Below the pieces are notes generated by a model. That model did not search any database. It saw only the letters and a program-made list of their open reading frames with translations, and was not told the origin of the DNA. DNA of 64,000 bases from Diphasiastrum complanatum (taxonomy: Eukaryota > Streptophyta > Lycopodiopsida > Lycopodiales > Lycopodiaceae), in NCBI GenBank assembly GCA_029204225.1, contig CM055100.1, forward strand, positions 63,707,067-63,771,066, read 5' to 3'. The position numbers were made by a program, and so were the translations under genes. This document shows, one piece after another, positions 1 through 10,177 of the stretch. Position 1 is the first letter of the stretch. Every line of letters begins with the position of its first letter.

Positions 1-382
1 GCCTGAACACAATGTTGAAATCATTGGGCATGATGGTCACCCTCTTGGCATGGACAGCCGCAACAACAGTGTCAAAAAAAAATTTAACCTGGAAATCCTC
101 ATATGTTGTGTGCAGCGCCTCAATTGTCGTTACCATCCATCTCACATCTGTAGATAGATTTCTTGTCACCTTCCTGATGGACCTCTATATGTGAGATTTC
201 GGAATCAAAAGATTATTTGTCTTCTGAAGCTTCGGAATATCCTTGAGCCAAGGTGGGTCTCTTCTTCTGCCCTTTGGCCTAGGAGGAGGTGGTGGTGGAC
301 GAGGTGGTGGTTGTGGATTTCCCTGACCCGCACCTGAAATTGGTATTCCACCTGAATGCTCTCGTGCTGTTTGCTTGGTCCA
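1..382 (-). pseudogene. Histone H3 / CENH3-like relic, runs off window edge
   Basis: Read on the minus strand, this aligns with histone H3. The tail has TKQTAR followed by EHSGG, so the H3 position-9 lysine is Glu and position 14 is Ile. After a Pro/Arg-rich linker, the histone fold follows without a gap: LKDIPKLQKTNNLLIP, then STDVRW, then VHAKRVTIMPNDF. LLIP, the Trp of VRW and the final DF resemble plant CENH3 rather than canonical H3 (LLIRK, RF, DI), whereas the loop-1 spacing fits canonical H3. An in-frame TAG at 185-187 stands at the H3 Gln-68 position (CAG to TAG). No ATG precedes the tail; an upstream exon is possible. The last few residues lie outside the window. Functional H3 packages DNA, and CENH3 marks centromeres; this copy looks broken. 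The family match is strong; the CENH3 assignment is tentative. Confidence 0.72.
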
Positions 383-1319
383 AGAGTAAACTGTCCTCAC
401 AAAACACGAGAATTAGCAAATTACAAACAATGATAGTAATAAAATATGAATCAGAATGAAATGAACTACAAATGAATGGAATATTATCTTTTCAATATCT
501 ACATCCGTTTGTAAATTATCTCATTCAAAAAATAGCTTCGTATTGTACAGGACAAACCATGCACAACTAAAAGCGTCATTTTGTTGTACACACTGCATAT
601 ATAGAACAAAAATTAGTAGTATTATGATAGAAATTTTATTTATGCTATGACGATACATTTGAATTAAAAAAGAAATACATGCATATCAGAGATCAATTGA
701 ATATACCTTGAGAGATTTAATGGTTATATCTCCAATTGAAGTTGTCGTTGTCGATATTTTCCAAATGGCATCATGAAGTAGAGAATCAAATTCTCTATGT
801 GTATTTGTAACTGAGTTTAATTTTACACACAAAAAATTTGATACTCCTCCTTATTTATCTTTACAAAAAAAATGTTTAGGCTCCAATGCCGATTGCACCA
901 ACCAAGATACAAATATCATTAAATTCATATTTATGAAAAAATTCTGTTCTTATTAAAGCAATGAGACATGCAACAATCCAGATTAAAGCAACAAAAACAA
1001 AAGAGCAATCCTTACTTATTTTCATATGGAATCAAATAAAATTTTGCCATAGGACTGCACTCGATAAAATAAGCAGCCTTCTCATTTTTCATAATATGAA
1101 TTAATGTATTACAAAATTGGTGCTTTAATGTCGCACGAGTCTTTCTAGATCTAACATCAACTAAAACTTATAAACCTAATCTACTCGTCGTGACGTCCAA
1201 TCTGCATGAACACAAGCAAACAAACTACATTAATATTTAATGCCTGATCATACTAAATTAAATAAAATTGACGTCAAAATACAAACCACATTAGTATAAA
1301 TACAGAAACTAGTACTTAC
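383..1319. other. Non-coding AT-rich stretch
   Basis: No convincing reading frame or retroelement domain on either strand. It could be intron or intergenic DNA between the exons at 1320-2190 and the H3-like sequence, which share the minus strand. The splice donor at 1319 implies that an intron begins here, but I could not identify its acceptor. Confidence 0.4.
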
Positions 1320-2190
1320 ATTTGGAGGATGACCCTCGCTCTTTAGTTTGTCGACTAATGCGTCGTACGATTCCCTGAAGGCAAATTTGTACTCCTCCTT
1401 AGTTGGCAGATGTCCATTGTCCGCCAACTATCCATGCATTCAATTGAAGTTGAAATTAATTTAGGGCTACGTTGAAGCAGCTAGTCATAATGCATATTAA
1501 AAAATAAAAGCATATAAAATCAAAGATAAACTATAAGAGTAGTGTAAGTTCACTTACCATGCTTGCTTGCAATCCCGCCTTTCTGCTCGAGCCCAACCTA
1601 GGATTGTCTATTCCATGCATCCTAGCGGCCGCAACATCTTTCTGAATCTTGTATTTATCTGGTGTTCGTTCATCCACTTTTACACGGTTCCAATCATTTC
1701 TTGAACACCAGGAAGGCTTGGATTGCCCGTCCCTATAAGCTCGTCGTGCCATATCACGACGATGCCTAATCCATAAGCTCATATGCTTATGAATTTCTTT
1801 CTCCTCGAATTCCTCTTCTTGTTGGAATTCGTCACGAAGGGTACCAATAATGTGTCATTTATTGGGTGCAGGTTGTTTGGACCATTTACGAAATAATTTG
1901 TTGCCAAAATGGCATTGGCATAAAGAATAGAGTCGGTCCAAAACCACTCTCTCTTTTCTATTGGCAATTATATTGCCTTGAGGATCCACATCATAATAAG
2001 GATTTGTGGATGACTCTTCGGTGGGGGCAGGAGCCGCGGCCTCTTGTGAGGGACCACTCTCATTTTGGCTAAGCATATTTTGCAATTGTGTTTTTTGCTC
2101 GGGAGTTAATAATTTTTATAAATTTTTTACAAAGTCTCCCAAGCTTTCACCACTGCCTGACCCCGAGATGATTACTACATTCATAAACAT
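1320..2190 (-). pseudogene. Two-exon unidentified plant gene, stop-containing
   Basis: A minus-strand frame runs from about 2190 to 1558, giving an acidic/Ala-Pro segment (QEAAAPAPTEESS) and then a basic region with WSKQ, MSLWIRHRRDMARRAY and NDWNRVKV. In-frame stops lie near 2115 (TAA) and at about 1855 (TGA, in a context that suggests former Trp). Exon 1 ends at 1558 on ATG|GTAAGTG. Exon 2 spans 1427-1320 (NGHLPTKEEYKFAF, DALVDKLKSEG), entered after an AG and left at GTAAGTAC. Joining the exons keeps the frame, and the intron is about 130 bp. The style loosely recalls proteins associated with plant En/Spm (Transposase_24-type) transposons, but I cannot confirm this. A decayed host or transposon gene is likely. 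Confidence 0.45.
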
Positions 2191-2403
2191 ACAATACATT
2201 ACAATAAACCCTAATATATTAAAATGAAGTAGAAAAAAAATCAATTATAGACTTTAATGCATATTGGAGTGGGACTTTCATACGTGTGTTAACAAAAGAA
2301 GAGAGATATGCGTGTAGAGCTTGAACTTGCACCAAGATTGGCATAAGAATCACGTAAGTGACAATGTATAAGAATAGGTATATCTAAAAATTAAAACATT
2401 AGA
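2191..2403. other. No feature recognised
   Basis: AT-rich sequence between the unidentified gene and an LTR fragment. Nothing supportable is seen in it. Confidence 0.3.
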
Positions 2404-2945
2404 TGTTGGATTTACTCCTACTCTCCTAAATCCCAATTTTAATTTGCCTCCATTCATGCTGCATATTTTTTCAATGTTGTCACGCAGTCTGCATTTTTAC
2501 ACACAAATTTGCACAGACGAAGAAAAGGCGAATGAATCGCATTGTGTTTAGTGGAATTTCCACATTTCACAAATAACAAGTGGAATAATGCTCTCCACTA
2601 GTGGTCACCATCAAAAAGTGGCTCACTCTACTTTCTTTAAGAGAGGTCTACTTGCATTTATTACATTTGCCTAGAAATACTAGTTTTTACATGTTCATTC
2701 CATCTTCTGGGATTCACCATGAGGCTTACACAGTTCTTGCTTGCCATTCCTAACTAGCATTTCTCGACTCTTAGTCTTCGTTGGTCTCGTCTTCTCAGAG
2801 ACCTCCTCGATCTAAGGTGAGAGGTGCTCTTGAGTTGCTCTGTTGGATTTATTTCATGTCCTTGGAAAGTATTTTGCTTGGAGCTTTGGATAAGTTCAAA
2901 CTTATTGTTATTATCCAAGAGAAATCAATCAAGAATAAGGAGGAG
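2404..2945 (+). repeat. LTR fragment of the J copia family, inverted relative to K
   Basis: Begins TGTTGGATTTACTCC and for about 200 bp follows the same course as the LTR that starts at 21011, including the shared blocks TGCCTCCATTCATGCT and GTCTGCAT. It is in plus orientation, while the adjoining copia pol (K) is on the minus strand, so it is not K's own 3' LTR in normal arrangement. The right edge toward 2945 is uncertain. Confidence 0.5.
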
Positions 2946-2948
2946 CAA

Positions 2949-5436
2949 TCACAAAATGAAAATAGTTTCATTTATGCTCTCATTTGCTCTGTCTCTGTGG
3001 ATTTGAATTCCAAGACAGAAGTGAGCTTCGTCCAGATCAGTCATGTCGAACTCTGTGTTTTGAGTCCTTGACCATATTGGCATTGTTGGTGAAGAGCAAC
3101 ATATCATCAACATACAAGGTGATGATAATAAAGGATTGTAGCACTGACTTTGAATAAAGGTTGCAATCAGTAGTGCTTGGTTTAAATCCTTGTTCAATGA
3201 GGAATGTGTTGATCCTCTGAAACCAAACTCAGGAAGACTGTTTCAAGCCGTACACTACTTTATGGAGTTTACAGACATGATTCTTCATGCCTTCCAGAAT
3301 GTATCCTTCGGGTTGGATCATGTAGATATCTTCTTGTATAACTCCATTTAGATAGGTTGTTTGTACATCGAGTTGATGTACTTTGAGGTCGGCAGCTACA
3401 GCATAAGATAGGAGCATTCGGATCGACGAATGTTTGATGACTGGACTAAAAGTCTCACTGTAGTCGACATTCATTCTGGGTGAATCCTCGTGCTACCAGT
3501 CTAGCCTTCCTTCGATCAATCGCTCCGTTGGCGTTATATTTGATCTTAAAGATCCATTTGCAATCAATAATATTGTAGCCAATGGAGCTTCGACTAATGA
3601 CCATGTCTGATTCTTGATCAGAGAGGAATACTCTCTGTCCATAGCTTCTCTCCAGAGATCAAAATCTGATTGGCTAAGTGCCTCTTCAACTGTCGTCGGT
3701 TCTTGCATTAAAAGACAGGCAGACTCAGGAGTATACCTTGTGGGCTGTGTGCGCACTCGGCTTGATTTTCTGGGCAGATTCGATTGATGAACCACTCCTG
3801 GGATATATTGCTGGGTAGCAGCAACATCTTCTTCTGATTCACTATCTCAAAGTGGGTCGACGATAGACATTCTTGAGCCAGAAGCTCGTATTGTCATGTC
3901 AATGGTAGGTGATGAAGGTTCTTCTTGAGCAATATCCTTGTCTTTGAGGTCAACGAACTAATCCTCGATAAAGACTCTATCCTGGCTATACAAGATTTGC
4001 TGGGTATCAAGATTGTACAACTTGTAGGTGTTATCAGATGAAGTATATCCGATCAGGATGGTCTTTAGACCTTGGAAGTCCAATCTCTTCCTTGTGTCCT
4101 TTGGGATCTGCATGTAGGCAATGCACCCAAACACTCTTAGGTTCTTCAAAGAAGGCTTGGAGCCTGTCCACACCTCGTGGGGTGTCTTGTCTGAGAGGGC
4201 TTTGGTTGAACATCTGTTCTGGATATAAGCTGCAGTGGAGACAGCTTCAGCCCAGAATCTCTTGGGCAACGATGCATGTGCTAGCATACACTTAGCAGAT
4301 TCGACCAGAGTTCGGTTCTTCGTCTCAGCTAAGCCATTAGACTGAGCATTGTAAGGAGTGATGAATTGCTGCTCAATGCCTTGGCTTTGGCAGTACTCCT
4401 TGAACTCGACAGAGATATATTCTCCACCGTTATCTGACCTTAGGGCCTTGATCGTCCTTCCAGTCTCCTTTTTTGCATGCTCCTTGAAGATTTTGAAGCA
4501 GTTGAAGGCTTCTGATTTCTTCTTTATGAAGTACACCATCGTTCTTCTTGAGAATTCGTCAATAAAGGTTATAAAATACTTGGCTTCCTTTAGCGAAGGA
4601 TTTTTCATAGGGCCACAAATATCTGAATGTACAACATCTAGCAATCCTCTAGCAACATGCTGATGGCTTGACTTAAATGGCTTCCTAGTCTGTTTTCCAA
4701 CTAGACAGTCTTGACAGATAGGTAGCTCGACTGTTTTGCGAGGATAGTCGAGATCAAGAACAATAGATTGTCTAGACATTCGTTGTACAACAACATAATT
4801 TAAATGACCAAGTCTATAATGCCAAAGTAAACCTTTATCTGAATGAATTGAAGTACTGAGAGCCTAACTAGAGGCAAAAAAACAATGACTTAATTTATAC
4901 AAGTATCCATGCCTCTTTCCGAGTGCTAGGACCTTGCTTGTCCTATCAACTACTTTACATTGATCACCTTTGAATTCTACTCAGAGAGTAGCTTAGATTG
5001 ATCATTTGCAAAGCATAATCTTACAATTCCTTCACCTTTGTCGCCAAGGTAAATGAATTTTTGGGTACTGTAAGGTGTATAGGACTCGAAACAGCCAATC
5101 AGGCTGGTCATGTGCTGAGTGGTTCCGGAATCTAGGAACCAAGAACTATCGCTAGATGCTCCTTGATGGTTGGTCATGAAGCTTGCCATTAGTACAGTCT
5201 TCATCTTAAATTTCCACAGATGGTAATTGGTTCCATCAAGCTTGTCCATGAGAGGACTGGCTTTCCCTTGGGAATCCATGTGGAATAATTAGTCTAAGTG
5301 ATAGGAGAAACTATCAGTGACTTAAGTATGAAAATCTGATACTGAAAAATACAAAACAAGAAAACAATTACTCTATCGGCTAGTAGAGTCTTGTACTGTG
5401 GGAGCTAATCAAGCTATAAAGATTGCTCTAATACCA
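2949..5436 (-). pseudogene. Ty1/copia element K, decayed gag-pol
   Basis: Minus-strand order is normal copia. 5279-4977: a gag start (LDGTNYHLWKFKMKT) fused directly to protease (SWFLDSGTTQHMTS), so most of gag and the zinc knuckle are missing. 4779-3958: GAG_pre-integrase and integrase core, with TFIDEFSRR, SDNGGEYIS and GLAETKNRT (a D,D35E set). 3795-3493: linker and RT start. 3474-2949: RT with DVQTTYLNG and the catalytic YVDDM. Several frameshifts separate these blocks. RNase H and a same-strand 3' LTR are absent; the RT stops at about 2949. Its RT is closest in this window to J (FLIEQGFKPST against FLIEQRFKPST). Not functional. Confidence 0.85.
5421..5436 (-). other. K primer-binding site
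   Basis: The minus strand reads TGGTATTAGAGCAATC directly next to the LTR edge (TGTTGGG at 5437). This is the initiator Met-tRNA-type copia primer site with one change from TGGTATCAGAGC. Confidence 0.7.
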
Positions 5437-5917
5437 TGTTGGGAGAGAGGGAGGAAGAATAAATGACGAACACGAATGAGAAACGAACGAGAAGCGAACT
5501 CGAATAGAAAATGTTCGTGTGCAGCGGAATGAGTTAAATGACTCTCTCCCTAAGCATGACTACGTCTATCAGAATGAACAGAACTTTAGTGATAGAAATC
5601 ACAGTCATTCTAGATTACGTAGCCAAACATTTAAATGGATGAAGCGCTAGATGAATAATTTGTCGCGAATTGCAAGACAAATTATTTGTTGGGAATGATT
5701 CATGCAGAGCTAGACTGTGCCCAACTGATAATTAATCGTGAATTATTTGTGAAAGACAAGACTAAAAGTTGATTGTCTATTACCAGAAAGAGCAACTAGA
5801 AAGATCAGACAAAATGAAGAACAAGCATGACAATATTAACACAGATCTGAATGCAGAACAAAGAGTTGTATCAGATTAAGTATATCATGTATACAAGTTA
5901 ATAATGTCGTAGAGTGT
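5437..5917 (-). repeat. K 5' LTR, interrupted by D
   Basis: Lies immediately upstream (minus sense) of the K primer site and contains CGCGAATTGC-type motifs shared with the P/Q LTRs. It is cut at about 5917, where the D LTR begins, so its outer end is not seen. Confidence 0.6.
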
Positions 5918-6527
5918 TGAATTCACACGTGTGGGACGCCCTACACATGTACTTTTGATCTCCTACGCCCAATAATACCATAAAGATCAGACTAGCATTG
6001 ATTGACAATAGGAAAGCTGATCATACAAGAAATATTATTGTGTTACAAGCAAGATCTGTCAACAAAACATAAAACTAAGCACAATAAATGTCTCAACTCG
6101 GCTAGAGAGAGAATATGAAAGTACAAAACTCGAGTAGAGAGAGAGGACACAAAGAGCTTGTCTCCAAATTTGCATTACACATAAATTTCATCATTTTTTC
6201 AATGAGAGTACATCACATATATATAGATCCATGGACTCTCCTCCTACTTTGAGTTGAATTAAAGTTATGAATCCACCTCTCAAGCCAACTAGACTTATTC
6301 AAGCCACTTTACTATGTCTAATTGTGCCACCTAGTCCTTTCATGCATTAAATGTGGCATGCAAAGTACAAATGGCAATTCCTATGGTAGAAGGAGTTTTT
6401 ACTTCTACCTACCTTGAGTATTTTATTCTAAGATGGGTCTTTACTAAGCCAAAAGAGCTCAATTCATCTTTGGCATTTTTAGAACCCCTACTTACAACAT
6501 TAGATAGATTTTTCCAATATTTTGACA
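5918..6527 (-). repeat. D 3' LTR
   Basis: Reverse complement of the E LTR family: starts (minus sense) TGTCAAAATATTGG at 6527 and ends GTGTGAATTCA at 5918. It carries the palindrome CACACGTGTG near its end and a TATATATA tract. The polypurine tract (rc of CTCCTCCTAAAAA, 6528-6540) abuts it on the pol side. Confidence 0.85.
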
Positions 6528-6545
6528 CTCCTCCTAAAAATATAT

Positions 6546-8960
6546 CTAATGTGGATCAAGCATCGATCTTGAGATAAGACCAAGATTAGATCTATGCTTT
6601 GAGAAGGCACTTTTGCAAAGTGGCTTTGTGAGAAGATCAGCAATACATGAAGATATGTCGACATGTTCCAAGTTGATTTCACCTCCAATGAGCTTTTCCC
6701 TTACAAAATGGTGTGCCACTTCTATATGCTTGCTTCTTGCATGAAAAATAAGACTGTTTGCAAGAGCTTGGGCCGATATGTTGTCACATTTGATCAAGGG
6801 AAGATCATCCTCTTTGATGCACTTTAGCTCCATGATTAACCTCTTGATCCAAAGCACCTCTTTAGTTGTTGTAGTGAGTGCTTTGTACTCGGCCTCACAA
6901 GAAGATAGAGATATGGTATCTTTTTGCTTTGAAAGCCAAGACAGAAGATTGCCTCCAAGAAAGATAGTATGCATTAAAGGACCTTTGATCCATCTTATCA
7001 CTTGCAAAATTGGAATTCGAATAGCCAAGAATGGTTAGATCTTCATTCTTATACAATAAACCATAATCTTGAGTAGAAGATACATAACTTAGAACTCTCT
7101 TGGCCATCTTCCAATGTTGGATCTTAGGATCTTGCATAAATTGACTCAATTTGTGCACACAATAGCTCAAATCAGGTCTAGTGATAGTAAGCCAAATTAA
7201 AGAGCCTATAAGACTCCTATAAAGTGTGATGTCCTCAAAGGATCTTTCATCACCTTTAATAGGATCTTTTACATGTTGTTCCATGGGAGTATCTATGCCT
7301 TTACAATTTTGCATATTGAATTTTCTCAACATAGAAAAGACATATCTAGATTGACAAATAAAAGCATACTCTTCATGAAAATCAATCTCAAGGCCTAAAA
7401 TGTAATGGATCTCTCCTAGATCGTGCATTTTAAACTCTCTTCCTAATGCATCTTTAGTTTCTTGAACTAGCATCAAACAACTTCCACTAAGAATAATGTC
7501 ATCTACATAGATTAGAAGAATGACAATATTACTAACATCAAACCTTAAGTACATAGAAGGACCATAGTCACTAAGCACAAATCCTAATGAAAGTAGAAAG
7601 TTGTTGAGTCTTGAATACCATGACCTAGGTGCTTGCTTTGAGCCATAAAGACTTCTAAATAGCAAACACACCTTAGATTTATCCTTGATAAATCCTTGAG
7701 GTTGTTCCATGTATATCTCCTCCTCAAGATAGCCATTCAAAAAAGCGTTGGAGACATCAAGTTGATACAATTTCCACTTAAAAAATAAGGCAAGAGAGAT
7801 TATGATTCTTATTGTCACCATCTTTGCTGTAGGAGCAAAGGTTTCTTCATAGTCAAGGCCATATATTTGTGCAAAGCCTTTAGGACATAATCTTGCCTTG
7901 TACTTGTTGATGGAGCCACCATGATTGTACTTGATCTTGAATACCCACTTGCATCCAATGATATGCATGTTAGGTGGTGGATCCACTAGCTCCCATGTGT
8001 GGTTGGTGATCAAGGCATCATATTCAATATTCGTGGCCTCATACCACTCCTTGGTATTGAGGGCTTCTTGGACATCTTTGGGCTCCTCGTGAGAAACAAA
8101 ATAAGCATAAGTGGAGTCAAGATCCACTTGTTTTCCTATGTTATCATAAGTGAGCATCTTAGGCTCGGATCTCTCCCTCATGGATCTTCTAGGAGTGAAA
8201 ATCCGATGAGTTCCATCTTCAAATCTCGACTCCTCCATGTGTTGATTGTCTTCAATAAGAAAAGGTGATAGATTTTGAGGTTGTTTGATCTCGGCCCCTC
8301 CAAGATTGTACTTTTCTTCTTCATGAAAAACTACATCTCTACTATCAATTACTTTAGAAGTAGAGAGCATGTAGATTCGATAGGCTTTCTTGTTGGATGA
8401 ATATCAAACCATTACTCCTTTGCTTGCACAAGGATCATCCTTCTTTCTTGTTTCCAAGGGAATATGGACAAAGCAAATGCATCCAAATACTCTAAGGTGT
8501 TCAACCTTAGGTTTCTTCAAATAAAGTGCTTCATATAGTGACTTTCCTCCAAGTGCAACATGAGGGAGTCGATTGCAAAGATAGTTTGAACAATTGATGG
8601 CCTCACCCCAAAAGTCTTTTGGCAAGGATGCCTCAATTCTCATGGTTTTGGCACATTCACACAATGTTCTATTCTTTCTTTCAGCCACCCCATTTTGAGA
8701 TGGTGTATATGCACAAGAAAACTCCCTTTTAATGCCTTCAAGCTCACAATAATCATGAAATTTATTGGAAGTGTACTCACCACCTCCATCACTTCTAAGA
8801 ATCTTGATTTTGTATGAAAATTACTTTTCAACTAGAGCTTTGAACTTAAGGAAATAGTCAACTACCATATACTTTGAAGCTAGAAGATATACCCAAGTAA
8901 ATCTAGTGAAATCATCAATGAAAGTTACAAAGCAAGTAGCATTGATCTTGAATCTCAATC
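6546..8960 (-). pseudogene. Ty1/copia element D: integrase-RT-RNase H
   Basis: From 8960 down: the start of the integrase core (FVTFIDDFTRF), then integrase pieces at 8831-8404 (AERKNRTLCECAKT, FWGEAINCSNYLCN). A 491-codon open frame at 8370-6895 carries the linker, RT (KARLCPKGFAQ, QLDVSNAFLNG, LLIYVDDIILSG) and the start of RNase H. A 2-bp loss near 6975, judged against E, shifts the frame; RNase H continues at 7028-6546 (SLSSCEAEYKAL, KCDNISAQAL, HARSKHIEV) and ends SMLDPH. RT catalytic residues are intact. Gag, protease and the 5' LTR in normal orientation are missing. Closest relative here is E. Confidence 0.88.
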
Positions 8961-8984
8961 TACTCTTGATCTTGGTGCATCTAC

Positions 8985-9035
8985 ACACCTTAGGAGATCA
9001 CAAGTACATGTAGTGGACAGTCCACACGTGTGAAA
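8985..9035 (+). repeat. LTR-end remnant in inverted orientation next to D
   Basis: About 45 bp (CTTAGGAGATC, AAGTACATGT, CCACACGTGTGAA) match the 3' end of the D/E LTR, but in plus orientation, opposite to D. The preceding 30 bp are only weakly similar. Confidence 0.5.
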
Positions 9036-9135
9036 ATCAACAATTGTCGCATTTTTCGAAGATGCAAAAAATGCGAGGAATGTGACAACTTGTGCATTCC
9101 GACGACTTCGAGCTATTTGACCAAAACTACTGCCA

Positions 9136-9330
9136 AGGCACCGTCCAAAGGCACTACAAAGAACTGCCAAGGCACTGCAGAGTCAATGCTATGGTCATTA
9201 TGCGAAGACCAACAACTAGGGCACCACAAAGTCAATGCTATGGTCACTATGTGAAGACCAGCCACTAAGGCACCGCAAGGAACCGCCAAGGCACCGCAAG
9301 GCAGCAATGGCTCCACCTAGCCACCGCAAG
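9136..9330. repeat. Tandem repeat, 49-bp unit plus AAGGCACCGC motifs
   Basis: Units at 9182-9230 and 9231-9279 both start GTCAATGCTATGGTCA and both carry TGGTCA, GAAGACCA and GGCACC. They are flanked by several short copies of CAAGGCACCG. Frames through it (both strands) are repetitive and not credible as genes. Confidence 0.7.
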
Positions 9331-10110
9331 ACTCTGTAGAATACCACAACAACTACGGTTGTGGTCACCATGTGGTTGCAATAAGCGCCGGCCTATTAGA
9401 CTCCTGAAGTCTTATGTACACATTGTACAACTATCATTATAAGTCAAATACCTTCTAAGTACAACGAAGTACTTAGTTAGATGTAAAAAATTTATTGTAA
9501 TCAATTACATGGATGTAGTGTATAAATACATCTTCATCATGCACTCTATGTGATGCTTTGCCAACATAGCGAATGAAATCGAGCATCCAAGTTACACCTC
9601 CATTCTTGGTTGTAGCATACTCAGTGTTGTTCAATCTTTCATTGTAATATAGAAGCAGCACATTCTACCATATGTGTTTAACGTAGATATATGATGTTAT
9701 GATTTGATTACACTCTTACTGCTTGTTCACGCTTGTTCACTCACTCTGATTAGATCACAGACGTCTACGACTCCTCAGAATATGATTAGACGATGGCTAT
9801 CTTTGACGCTTGAGGAACTTGCATTATCACACTACTCTATCATTTTACATTCTAAACTGAACTTCATTCTGAACCTGATTTATAGTAATACCACACCTCT
9901 TCTAATCTCTTCGATGGACTATACTCATTTTTTATTTGGATATGATTAAATTTTTTAGGTCTTGTGAGTGAGAACGCATGAGCTATGAATCCATTTCTGT
10001 AGTAACAATCTTTTAGACTGTTCTTGCTGGTAACAACCCATAATAATGGAAGAGTTGTTCTACAAATATTTCCTTCTCTCTTTCTCCGTTTCGTCCTCTC
10101 ACCCTTACAG
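9331..10110 (+). repeat. Probable 5' LTR region of copia H
   Basis: Sequence ending CCCTTACA sits 2 bp before a TGGTATCAGAGC primer site, so its right end fits an LTR end. No second copy is present to fix the left edge. No coding sequence is seen. Confidence 0.4.
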
Positions 10111-10112
10111 AT

Positions 10113-10124
10113 TGGTATCAGAGC
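10113..10124 (+). other. H primer-binding site
   Basis: TGGTATCAGAGC, the copia initiator Met-tRNA primer complement, followed about 50 bp later by a gag ATG. Confidence 0.75.
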
Positions 10125-10177
10125 ATCAGCTCAATAAACTGAGAGATTAAGATTGTTTTATTTGTATTATTGTCAGC

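Noticed and set aside
2781-3071. 96-codon plus-strand open frame
   Set aside because: It overlaps the minus-strand RT of K antisense and has no motif; a shadow frame.
4038-4663. Two plus-strand frames of 85 and 101 codons
   Set aside because: Antisense to the K integrase; composition follows the pol codons.
9113-9316. Repetitive minus-strand frame with GALAVPCGALV
   Set aside because: Produced by the tandem repeat at 9136-9330; not a plausible protein.
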